A stretch of DNA of 64,000 nucleotides from Sinorhizobium sp. B11 (GTDB taxonomy: Bacteria; Pseudomonadota; Alphaproteobacteria; Rhizobiales; Rhizobiaceae). A program made the position numbers and the translations under genes. The notes under the pieces were generated by a model. The model saw nothing but the letters and a program-made list of their open reading frames with translations. It ran no database searches and was not told the origin of the DNA. Location of the stretch: contig CP091034.1 of NCBI GenBank assembly GCA_039725955.1, positions 1,054,001-1,118,000 of the forward strand, read 5' to 3'. How positions within the stretch are numbered: position 1 is the first letter of the stretch; each line of letters opens with the position of its first letter. Shown piece by piece: positions 1-7,105 of this stretch.

Positions 1-44
1 AGCGAAGGGTCGCGGTAGAGGGGATCGTCGGAAACTGTGCTCAT
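1..44 (-). CDS. Start of a gene running off the left edge, possibly a methyltransferase (partial)
   Basis: On the minus strand an ATG at 44-42 overlaps the TGA of the upstream acetyltransferase gene in an ATGA arrangement, which suggests translational coupling. Only 14 codons are visible, reading MSTVSDDPLYRDPSL at the amino end. This opening resembles the N-terminus of rhizobial class I SAM-dependent methyltransferases as I remember them, but it is too short to assign. The overlap and the absence of any other gene explain why I call it coding. Confidence 0.4.
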   Translation of the reverse strand, partial: MSTVSDDPLYRDPS

Positions 45-580
45 ACGTCTGATGCCCTTTCGCTGATGTAGAGATAACGTTCCACCGTCTCGCCGGCCGC
101 GTTCTGCTTGCTGAAGATCTCTCGCCGCTGATGCACGCGTCCGGCGACCTTCTGCGAGGGAAGATTTTCCAGGCTGACGATACTGACGAGGCGCGACAGC
201 CCCATGGCCGAAAAGGCATGATCGCGGCAGGCAAGCGCGGCCTCGGTGGCATAGCCCTTGCCCCAGTAATCCGGCCAGAGGTGGTAGCCAAGCTCGGGCT
301 CCAATCCGCGCGATGTGTCCTGCAGTGTGATCCCGCAGTCGCCGAGCAGTTCGCCGCTCTCGCGATCGATCATCGCCCAGAGGCCGAAACCATTTTTCTC
401 ATAGCTTCCGAAGGCGAGCCTGTCGAAGAAATCGCGCGTTGCTGCGGCATCCTTCACGGAAGGGTAATATCGCATGCACAGCGGATCGGCGAAGATGCGC
501 TCGAGCGCCGGCAGGTCCGCGACGGTGATTTCGCGCAACACCAGCCGATCGCTGCGCAGGATTTCGCGGACGATGGACAT
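41..580 (-). CDS. GNAT family N-acetyltransferase (RimJ/RimL-like)
   Basis: A 179-residue protein of the acetyl-CoA dependent GNAT fold, probably acetylating an N-terminus or small-molecule amine in the cytoplasm. The N-terminus has the RLVLREITVADLPAL strand-helix start typical of RimJ/RimL proteins. Around residues 90-120 is the acetyl-CoA loop region with LGYHLWPDYWGKGYATEA, followed by the NLPSQKVA motif that normally precedes the last strand. The segment after it (GRVHQRREIFSK) departs from the usual ..EKLGMR.. pattern, so the C-terminus may be slightly unusual. A GAGGG ribosome site precedes the ATG at 580. The next gene overlaps its stop codon, so the two are likely one operon. Substrate unknown. 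Confidence 0.85.
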   Translation of the reverse strand: MSIVREILRSDRLVLREITVADLPALERIFADPLCMRYYPSVKDAAATRDFFDRLAFGSYEKNGFGLWAMIDRESGELLGDCGITLQDTSRGLEPELGYHLWPDYWGKGYATEAALACRDHAFSAMGLSRLVSIVSLENLPSQKVAGRVHQRREIFSKQNAAGETVERYLYISERASDV

Positions 581-655
581 TGTTTCATCCCTCTGTCATC
601 CAGCGCGCCTAAGCCCGCCAACTTCTTCAGTCCGCTTTATACGAGAGCTTCCGCC

Positions 656-1723
656 ATGGCATCTGCAAAGATACGCGTCATTATCGTTGGTGCCGGCGTT
701 GTCGGCGCTTCGCTTGCCTTCCATTTGGCCCGGCGTGGAGCCACTGTCCAAGTCGTGGATGAAAATGAGCAAGCCGGCAGCGGCGTGACGGCACGGGCCT
801 TCGGCTGGGTTAATATCATCAATGTCGTGCCGGGAGCCGTCAATTACGGCCTCGTGCAGCAGGCGCTCGCCGACTATACCCGCCTGCACTCCGATCTGCC
901 GGATGCCTTTGTCGCCGCGCGTCCCGGTTCCCTGTTCTGGCTCAAAGGCACTGCGGAAACCGAAGACTTCGCCGCAGCCCATCGCGCCGAAGGGACGGAT
1001 GTCGAACTGGTCGATGCCGCAAGGATCGCAGCATGGGAGCCCAATCTACTTGAGCCTCCCGCCTGCGCGATCTTCTCGCCTCGCGATCTCGCGCTCGATC
1101 CTGCAAGGCTGGCGCGGGACCTGATCGATGCCGCCGGCGTGCCCGTTACCTTCGGCCGGAAGGTCGAAAGCCTCATCCTTTCGGGCGATCGGGTGCGTGG
1201 CGTACGTCTGGCCGATGGCACGATCGAGGCCGATCTCGTGATCCTCGCAGGCGGAACAGCGGTCGACCGCCTGACGGAAAGCGTGGATTTCCAAACGGGC
1301 GTCGAAGCCTCACCCTCGATCATCCTGCGCTATAGGTGCGCAGAGCCTGTCGTGAACCGCATTCTCCGCGGCCCCGGCCTGGAAATTCGCCAATCAGCGG
1401 ACAACATGTTGCACGTCGCCAAGGGCTATATCGATGATTCCGCGGAGAACGCACCGGAAGAGGTTGGTCAGCGGATCTTGAAGATCATGCATGAGCGCCT
1501 GCGCCTGCCCGAAGGCGTCTCATTGATCGAGGCTGCTGCCGGTTACCGGCCATTCTTCTCCGATGAAATGCCGCGGCTCGGTTTCCTGCCCGGCATCGAG
1601 GGCGCCTATGTCGCGGTCGGTCATCCCGGCGTCATTCTCGCGCCGCTGCTTGGACGGCTTGCCGCAGAGCATGTGCTGGAAGGCCGGCGTTCGCCGCTCA
1701 TCCCATGCGCCGGCCTGATATGA
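656..1723 (+). CDS. FAD-dependent oxidoreductase, DAO family
   Basis: A 355-residue flavoprotein of the D-amino-acid oxidase/glycine oxidase (DAO) family. The Rossmann FAD-binding motif GAGVVG lies at residues 12-17, followed by the acidic residue pattern VVDENEQAGSG at the end of the second strand. Near the C-terminus are GYRPFFSDEMPRLGF and GHPGVILAPLLG, which fit the substrate and FAD-closing region of DAO proteins. An open frame extends upstream to 131, but that part overlaps the divergent acetyltransferase; the ATG at 656 with GAGAG upstream gives the expected N-terminus directly before the glycine motif. The substrate, probably an amine or amino acid, cannot be read from sequence. It ends in a shared terminator with msrB. 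Confidence 0.85.
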   Translation: MASAKIRVIIVGAGVVGASLAFHLARRGATVQVVDENEQAGSGVTARAFGWVNIINVVPGAVNYGLVQQALADYTRLHSDLPDAFVAARPGSLFWLKGTAETEDFAAAHRAEGTDVELVDAARIAAWEPNLLEPPACAIFSPRDLALDPARLARDLIDAAGVPVTFGRKVESLILSGDRVRGVRLADGTIEADLVILAGGTAVDRLTESVDFQTGVEASPSIILRYRCAEPVVNRILRGPGLEIRQSADNMLHVAKGYIDDSAENAPEEVGQRILKIMHERLRLPEGVSLIEAAAGYRPFFSDEMPRLGFLPGIEGAYVAVGHPGVILAPLLGRLAAEHVLEGRRSPLIPCAGLI

Positions 1724-1724
1724 A

Positions 1725-1750
1725 AAAAGCGGACCCGTGGGTCCGCTTTT
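1725..1750. terminator. Bidirectional rho-independent terminator between the FAD oxidoreductase gene and msrB
   Basis: A perfect 12-bp inverted repeat (1725-1736 against 1739-1750) with core GCGGACCC and GGGTCCGC is flanked by an A run on the left and a T run on the right. It sits between two convergent stop codons and can therefore end transcription from both sides. Confidence 0.9.
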
Positions 1751-1768
1751 CGTTTTGGTTTCAAGCTC

Positions 1769-2182
1769 TTACTTGCCGGGCTCGAAAACCATCGCATGCC
1801 CGTTGATGCAGTAGCGAAGGCCGGTCGGCGGCGGCCCATCCGGGAAGACGTGACCGAGATGGGCCTCGCAGGTGCCGCAGCGGATTTCCGTGCGCACCAT
1901 TCCATAGGTCGTGTCGCTGTGTTCGGTCACGGACTCCGGAGAGACCGGCTCGAAATAGCTCGGCCAGCCGCATCCGGCATCGAACTTCGTGTCGGAGCGG
2001 AAGAGCGGCGAATTACAGCTGACGCAGCGGTAGAGACCGGTCTCGAAGGAATCCCAGTAGGGACCAGTAAAGGCGCGTTCGGTCCCGTGCTGGCGGGTGA
2101 TACGGTACTGCTCGGGGGTCAGCAGTTCCTTCCATTCGGCATCGGTCTTGTGGACTTTTGGTGTGGTGGTCGTTTCGGCCAT
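1769..2182 (-). CDS. msrB: Peptide-methionine (R)-S-oxide reductase MsrB
   Basis: A 137-residue cytoplasmic repair enzyme that reduces the R epimer of methionine sulfoxide in proteins using thioredoxin. The zinc site is complete: CVSC at 53-56 and CGTC at 102-105. The catalytic cysteine is C125 in RYCINGHAM, and [10 protein letters not shown] (C71) is the usual family motif. The ATG at 2182 is chosen because AAGGAG precedes it at good spacing; an in-frame start at 2227 would add 15 residues without homology. It stands alone, convergent with the FAD oxidoreductase gene. The full-length domain and intact residues make this assignment secure. Confidence 0.96.
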   Translation of the reverse strand: MAETTTTPKVHKTDAEWKELLTPEQYRITRQHGTERAFTGPYWDSFETGLYRCVSCNSPLFRSDTKFDAGCGWPSYFEPVSPESVTEHSDTTYGMVRTEIRCGTCEAHLGHVFPDGPPPTGLRYCINGHAMVFEPGK

Positions 2183-2332
2183 GGAGTGCTCCTTTCGCCG
2201 ATGGGGGCAATCTCTTTTCGTGCGCAAATGTGGTGCGTTGAGCGCAATTGATCAAGACTGGGATCGCGCCTCCGGGAGCTGAACCTGGGGGCATCGCACG
2301 TGATCGGAGATATTTCTGCTCTCGATACGCCC

Positions 2333-3232
2333 CTAAGCAACGAGCAAAGCCTGTATCCTGGGGCAGGAGACCACGAGATCACACAGAACAGCAAATTCAT
2401 TCGCGTCGTGAGGCGCAGACGCAAGCCCAAACCAGTTCTGCCCTTTTTCTCGTGGCGCCCATACGAGCCGTTGCTCCAGAAGATAGATGCCGTAAACGAC
2501 ATCGATCGAGTCGCTTCCGGTTAGCCCGAGGCACGTCCGAATGCTATAAGCGGTGAGAGCGGCGTTCAGCACGATCGCAACCTCGACCAGTGCTGCGCGA
2601 TAGCCCGGTTGGCGAATGACCTCCACTCCATGAGCCCTTTCCAGCCAGGTCGCTGCGAGCTGGACGATGACCAGTGTGCGGTCCACAATGCACCGCAGAT
2701 CCTTCAGCGGCACGATATGCATGTATTTGGCGGGCTGCAAATAGACATCGACTGCCGTAGAAACGGCGCCGCACCGGCTGTGGCCAAGAACCACGATAGA
2801 CTTGAGACTATCCCCGAGATGGCTAATCGCATAGCTCAGGCTCCCCACGACATCATCTCCGATGCCGTTGCCGGCGGTCCTGACGACGAACAAGTCGTTC
2901 GGGCCCTCGGAAAAGACTAGCTCGACAGGAACACGGGCGTCGGCACAGCCAACAATTGCCGCGAACGGTTGCTGAGCTGGCGCGCCGCTGCCCCTTGGAT
3001 AAAGGCCGAGATCCCGCGGGTCGATATCGATACTTAATGTTGTCGCCTTGGAAGATCCGAATCGGGTCAGGAGTTCGGCGAAAGCCCGATTGCCAGCCTC
3101 GAGCCGCAAACGAGCAGCATCTGCATCCTGCGGCAGGGGCCTGTGTGGCGCATCGAACGCGAACCGATAGATCACTTCGGCCAGCAACGCAGAGGTTTCA
3201 CACGAATGGTCTTCTGTAGAGCCCTTTGCCAT
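2333..3232 (-). CDS. Beta-class carbonic anhydrase
   Basis: A 299-residue beta-carbonic anhydrase that interconverts CO2 and bicarbonate. The zinc ligands are visible as C96 in the CADAR motif, whose D98 and R100 form the catalytic dyad, and as H151 and C154 in GHSRCGAV. No signal peptide is seen, so it should be cytoplasmic. Compared with the roughly 220-residue core it has an extra 40-50 residues at the N-terminus and a tail. The ATG at 3232 follows a CAGGGGGGT ribosome site; the GTG at 3250 is less likely. It is the last gene of a minus-strand series sulP, DUF2092, small secreted protein, carbonic anhydrase. Pairing with a SulP transporter suggests that it traps or supplies imported bicarbonate. 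Confidence 0.93.
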   Translation of the reverse strand: MAKGSTEDHSCETSALLAEVIYRFAFDAPHRPLPQDADAARLRLEAGNRAFAELLTRFGSSKATTLSIDIDPRDLGLYPRGSGAPAQQPFAAIVGCADARVPVELVFSEGPNDLFVVRTAGNGIGDDVVGSLSYAISHLGDSLKSIVVLGHSRCGAVSTAVDVYLQPAKYMHIVPLKDLRCIVDRTLVIVQLAATWLERAHGVEVIRQPGYRAALVEVAIVLNAALTAYSIRTCLGLTGSDSIDVVYGIYLLEQRLVWAPREKGQNWFGLASAPHDANEFAVLCDLVVSCPRIQALLVA

Positions 3233-3318
3233 GTCGACACCCCCCTGCACAGACAGATCCGGCGGCTGCGCGCAGTTTGTCGTTGAAAGGACGTGGTCGC
3301 TGCGCGCAGTTGCCTTGG

Positions 3319-3519
3319 CTAACAGTTATAGACACCTGCCGCGCATCGCCTTGCGCTCCTGCGGGCAACGCCGGCGACGCTGACGGGTGTCAGCGGGCGC
3401 CCAACCCTGGCCTCTGCGGAAGGCATCAGGTTGAATTCGACCGGAAGGGCGCCGCGAAATTCGATGCTTGAGCCCCCGGCGACTACAGCAAGCAACGTGA
3501 TAGCGATCCATTTAAGCAT
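3319..3519 (-). CDS. Small secreted or membrane-anchored protein (66 aa)
   Basis: I do not recognise a function. The protein begins MLKWIAITLLAVVAGGSS, a short hydrophobic segment fit for a signal peptide or anchor, and then carries the conserved-looking basic motif GRPLTPVSVAGVARRSARR and a terminal CAAGVYNC with two cysteines. AAGGAG lies just before the ATG at 3519, which I prefer to an in-frame start at 3546. It begins 23 bp after the DUF2092 stop and 86 bp before the carbonic anhydrase, so it is probably cotranscribed with both. I have a memory of similar small GRPLTP-containing proteins in Rhizobiales, without known role. Confidence 0.7.
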   Translation of the reverse strand: MLKWIAITLLAVVAGGSSIEFRGALPVEFNLMPSAEARVGRPLTPVSVAGVARRSARRCAAGVYNC

Positions 3520-3542
3520 GCCGTCTCTCCTTTCAAGTTCGA

Positions 3543-4337
3543 TCATTTCATGGAGAATATCTCTGGCAGTTCGTCAGCGTCTGGAAGCTTGCTCAAATCC
3601 CGCTTTTGAGCCCCGTCGGGCGCCTTGAAGCTGAAGTCGCCTGCCGCCACGTCCGCCCCTGCCTTCCATGACCGTATGTCAATCGTATATTGCGGAAAGC
3701 CTGCGACCTTGGTGCTGGTAACAACGTAGCGGCAAGGGTAGGGGTTCTGTCCCTGGGCAATCCAGATTTGCCAATCCACCCCTTCCTTGGTGCGAAATGC
3801 CAGGTGATCGCATTCCTCGCCGCGTATTACGCCACTCCCGAGATCCTTGACGTCGGTGACCTCCGACATGAGCGCGTCGTAAGGGTGTGACATCAAGATG
3901 TCGCCGGCCGGCAGCGGCCGATGGAATTTGTCCCGCAAGGCGTCGATCAGCTGGTCGGTCGTTCCGGGCACTTCCGTCTGAGCGTAAAGGTTGGCGTCCT
4001 TCCCGAGAACCGAGAGTGTCTTGCCGTCGAAAACGATTTCGACGTTAGCGAAGCCGCCCTGGCGTGTGACGTTCAGCTTGTCGGGCCGATTGAGCTTCAC
4101 CGCGCCGGAGCTTGCAAGTGCCAGTTTCTGCTTCTGTTTGGTAACGACCTCCAGGCTCGTGTCATATTCGAAGGAGATTGCGTCCTGCGCTGCCATGTAG
4201 TCCGACATCGCCTTTAGCAGGCTCTTCGCTTGTGTGTCGTCGGCCTGGGCGGACGTCGCGCAAGTCAGCGCAGCCAGGGCAAGCCCAGCGGCAAGCAGGC
4301 GGGCATTCTGAAAGGGGTTTTCCGATCGAGATCGCAT
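3543..4337 (-). CDS. DUF2092 family periplasmic protein (LolA-like fold)
   Basis: A 264-residue protein with a signal peptide (hydrophobic LLAAGLALAALTCATSAQA, cleavage likely after AQA) and a mature part that fits the DUF2092 family, thought to have a LolA/LppX-like lipoprotein-carrier fold. Typical features are the early helix DYMAAQDAISFEYD, the strand-rich GAVKLNRPDKLNVTR and the late EECDHLAFRTKEGVDWQIWIA. The ATG at 4337 has GGAGGAAA upstream; frames extending to 4562 lack a ribosome site. It lies between the SulP transporter and the small secreted protein in the same orientation. A periplasmic partner in the anion-transport cluster is an inference; the family has no settled function. 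Confidence 0.8.
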   Translation of the reverse strand: MRSRSENPFQNARLLAAGLALAALTCATSAQADDTQAKSLLKAMSDYMAAQDAISFEYDTSLEVVTKQKQKLALASSGAVKLNRPDKLNVTRQGGFANVEIVFDGKTLSVLGKDANLYAQTEVPGTTDQLIDALRDKFHRPLPAGDILMSHPYDALMSEVTDVKDLGSGVIRGEECDHLAFRTKEGVDWQIWIAQGQNPYPCRYVVTSTKVAGFPQYTIDIRSWKAGADVAAGDFSFKAPDGAQKRDLSKLPDADELPEIFSMK

Positions 4338-4564
4338 GGGTGTTTCCTCCGCTAAGATAGTGAGAAGACGACCCGCGTGGCTCAAACAAACGCGCGGGAT
4401 GGATTGTCCTACAGCGCTCGTGTGGGCCTCGCTGAGACGGTCCACCAGCGACTTTCGGCTGAAGTAGCTTGCTCCCTCAAAAAGACTGCATTGCAAAGAT
4501 TGAAGATGCCAAGGAGAGCAGCGCAGCGACGCACCACCGCAATGCTGCCGGCTCCAGTCCATGC

Positions 4565-6250
4565 CTAGCTGCCGCTCTTTTGCTCCAAATGGCGTTGCAG
4601 AGCGGCATTCATGCTAAAAAAGAGGCGCTCACGGCCGAGCTTGTCGGCGAAACCGGAGGCGCGAAGATAGTCGAGTACATCGGAATTCAAACCTGCGAGC
4701 CAGACGGTTATGCCCTGGTCGGTAACGCGGCGTTCGCTCTCAATCATCGTCTGGAGAGCGGAATACTCGATGTCAAAGACCCCGCTCATATCGAGTGCGA
4801 GCACTTTCGGTTTGTATTCGGCTACGAATGCCTGAATCTGATCCGCGACTTGCTGGACGTTGGCGAAAAACAACCGTCCCTCCGGGCGCAGTATCAGCAG
4901 ACCATCAAATGTTTCGTCGTCAGGATGGTCCGAAGACAGCGGCCGGAGCACGTCAGTGCCCGGCTTGCAGCCGATGACGTAAACTTTCGGTTTCGCCGAC
5001 TGACTGGCCAAACCGATCAGCGAAAGAACGATCGCGACGACGATGCCCTGAAGCGTACCGAACACGAGCACGCCGAGGAATGCCGCCAGTGCCCAGCGAA
5101 ATTCCATTCGCCGCACCTTGCGGATGGCCGCAAATTCCGCCGGAGCAATGAGGCCGACCGAGTAGATGATCACAATCGCGGCGAGAACGGCCTGTGGCAG
5201 CAAGCCAAGCAGCGGCGCAAGGAACAGCATGGTGGCCGCAGAAGTCGCAGCAGTGACAAGCGAGGCCGTCTGGGACCGCCCGCCCACTGCGCGGACGACC
5301 GCCGTCTGCGAAGTGCCACCACCTGCGGGCATCGAGCCGAAGAATGCGCCGACCACGTTGGCCGTGCCTGTCGCGAGAAGTTCGCGGTTGGGCCTGATTG
5401 GGGGCTCGGACGGTGCGGCAAACGCCCGACCCGCGGCAATCGTTTCGGTAAAACTCATAAGTGCGATGCCGAGCGCTCCGGGCAAGAGTTGCTCGACCAA
5501 ACTGGCGCTGGGGAGAGTGAGTGACGGCAGCGACCGCGGGATGAATCCGACTGTCGCGATACCCAAGGCATTGAGACCGGCGAGCCAGGATACCAGAATG
5601 CCCGCGCCGACGACCACGAGTGGGGCCGGAGAATGGGGCCAAAGCCTTTCCATCATCCACAAGGCGATCAGCGCCACGGCTGCAATGGCCAGCGTAAGCA
5701 GCGACGTTTCGGGTATATGCTGGACCACGCTCATGATGTCGCGGAAAAAGCCCGCCTTTTCAATATGCACGCCCAGCAGTTTCGGTATCTGATCCAGTAC
5801 GATCACCAGGCCGATGCCTGCTTTGAAACCGGTTAACACTGGCGATGAAATGAAGTTGGCCACAAACCCCAGGCGCAGCACGGAGGCTGCAATGAGGAGA
5901 GCCCCCGTCAACGCCACAAGTGTCGCAACGGCGGTGACCAGCTTGCCTGGATCGCCATCTGGAACGGCGGTTCCAAGCTCGGTCCCGGCCAAAATGGCAA
6001 GGGTGGTGGTCGAACTGACACTCAGCACGCGTGACGTGCCGAGTAATGCGTAGACAATCATCGGCACGAATGCCGTATAGAGACCGACGCTCACCGGCAG
6101 CCCGGCAACCGTGGCATAAGCCATGGCCTTGGGCAGTACGACCGCAGCGGCGACAAGGCCCGCCATTATATCGAACCGAAGGCCAGCCGCGAACGAGGCA
6201 CCGCCGTCGTTTCTCCTGACTGCCATGTGGGTTTCGTGGGACACGGCCAC
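4565..6250 (-). CDS. SulP family inorganic anion transporter with STAS domain
   Basis: An inner-membrane anion carrier of about 561 residues. The membrane core of roughly 10-14 helices begins at FDIMAGLVAAAVVLPKAMAYATVAGLP, the SulP signature containing conserved Pro/Ala/Tyr residues, and ends near residue 420. A cytoplasmic STAS domain follows (about 445-555) with LRPEGRLFFANV and LDMSGVFDIEYSAL. SulP proteins carry sulfate, bicarbonate or dicarboxylates; the downstream carbonic anhydrase makes bicarbonate the best guess. The start is uncertain: GTG at 6250 lies very near CGGAG, GTG at 6244 has better spacing, and ATG at 6226 has no clear ribosome site. A 227-bp gap separates it from the DUF2092 gene. 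Confidence 0.92.
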   Translation of the reverse strand: MAVSHETHMAVRRNDGGASFAAGLRFDIMAGLVAAAVVLPKAMAYATVAGLPVSVGLYTAFVPMIVYALLGTSRVLSVSSTTTLAILAGTELGTAVPDGDPGKLVTAVATLVALTGALLIAASVLRLGFVANFISSPVLTGFKAGIGLVIVLDQIPKLLGVHIEKAGFFRDIMSVVQHIPETSLLTLAIAAVALIALWMMERLWPHSPAPLVVVGAGILVSWLAGLNALGIATVGFIPRSLPSLTLPSASLVEQLLPGALGIALMSFTETIAAGRAFAAPSEPPIRPNRELLATGTANVVGAFFGSMPAGGGTSQTAVVRAVGGRSQTASLVTAATSAATMLFLAPLLGLLPQAVLAAIVIIYSVGLIAPAEFAAIRKVRRMEFRWALAAFLGVLVFGTLQGIVVAIVLSLIGLASQSAKPKVYVIGCKPGTDVLRPLSSDHPDDETFDGLLILRPEGRLFFANVQQVADQIQAFVAEYKPKVLALDMSGVFDIEYSALQTMIESERRVTDQGITVWLAGLNSDVLDYLRASGFADKLGRERLFFSMNAALQRHLEQKSGS

Positions 6251-6773
6251 TGCTCCGATCGGAAATTCAGTCGCTTTCGTGACATTTCACCGGGCATTTT
6301 GACGATGTCACTATAGCCGCGTCCCGGCGTCAGCGGCTGTCTTGCTCCAGTTCAAAACCTTGTGCTCGCTTCGTAGAAACTCAATTGAATACACATGCCA
6401 CGCACTCTGCCTCAGCAGAGTTGGATGTTTACTGGACGGGTGCAAACTAAAAGAGGTGTCATTATAACGTAAAATACATGCGAAAAGAAGTGAGTATGGG
6501 GGTCGTTGCTTACATCTTTCTTGCGGTCATTGTAGGAGAACTGATGTTCTCTTAGGTCGTCGCCGCGGATTTTTTCGCCCGCCAATAGCCGTCTCGGCCT
6601 GTCCTGAGAGTGCCTGAGGATGGAAGCCTCGGTGTGATCAGGTCCCCAAAGCAGACCGTGCCGCTTCAGCGCCCCAATTGTCATCTACCCAATTCGGGGG
6701 AAGACGACGAATCACCCGTGCTTTATCTTTAGTGTGCCATTAAGCTTAATGCTGCGTGTTTCGGGGACAAACG
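6251..6773. other. Intergenic region between the divergent sulP and small membrane protein genes
   Basis: About 520 bp without a convincing gene. A 7-bp inverted repeat GTGACAT (6279-6285) and ATGTCAC (6305-6311) lies just upstream of sulP and may be an operator. The centre (6430-6560) is more AT-rich than the surroundings. A minus-strand open frame at 6412-6684 has no ribosome site or recognisable domain and was not accepted. Confidence 0.5.
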
Positions 6774-6977
6774 GTGTTTCATACTCTGATGATTGTTCTG
6801 TACGGCGCAGTCGCCGCGATTGCCATGGGTGTGACCCTGCTGGAGGGCTGGGTCAATCATGATCGCTGGACGGTGTTCCGTATCGCAGGGCTGGTCGCCT
6901 GTCTGGTCTGGCCGCTGCCGCTCGCTTTCTTCATCCTGCACGGTTCCGTTTTGCGTCTCGCCACGCGCCTTTCCTGA
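6774..6977 (+). CDS. Small two-helix membrane protein (67 aa)
   Basis: Not recognised as a named family. The protein has two strongly hydrophobic segments, MIVLYGAVAAIAMGVTLL and IAGLVACLVWPLPLAFFIL, separated by a short polar stretch with WVNHDRW, so it should be an inner-membrane hairpin protein. The GTG at 6774 has CGGGGA upstream at normal spacing; GTG at 6756 or ATG at 6789 are alternatives. It lies 128 bp upstream of phaA in the same direction and could be cotranscribed with the antiporter operon, though this is unproven. Confidence 0.55.
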   Translation: MFHTLMIVLYGAVAAIAMGVTLLEGWVNHDRWTVFRIAGLVACLVWPLPLAFFILHGSVLRLATRLS

Positions 6978-7105
6978 ACGTCAAGCCTGTGAACACAGCC
7001 CGCACCCATTGCGGGTTGTCGAAATTGCTTGAGGCTATCAGCCGATTCACCTAAGCCTTGAAAAGGCTGATTGCCGGCTTTCATCCGTGCTCACGGGGAG
7101 GGGAC

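Noticed and set aside
131..655. Long N-terminal extension of the FAD oxidoreductase frame
   Set aside because: It overlaps the acetyltransferase gene on the other strand and has no homology; the ATG at 656 gives the proper start before the FAD motif.
6412..6684. Minus-strand open frame of 90 codons upstream of sulP
   Set aside because: No ribosome site, no recognisable domain, odd composition and an AT-rich setting; more likely non-coding.
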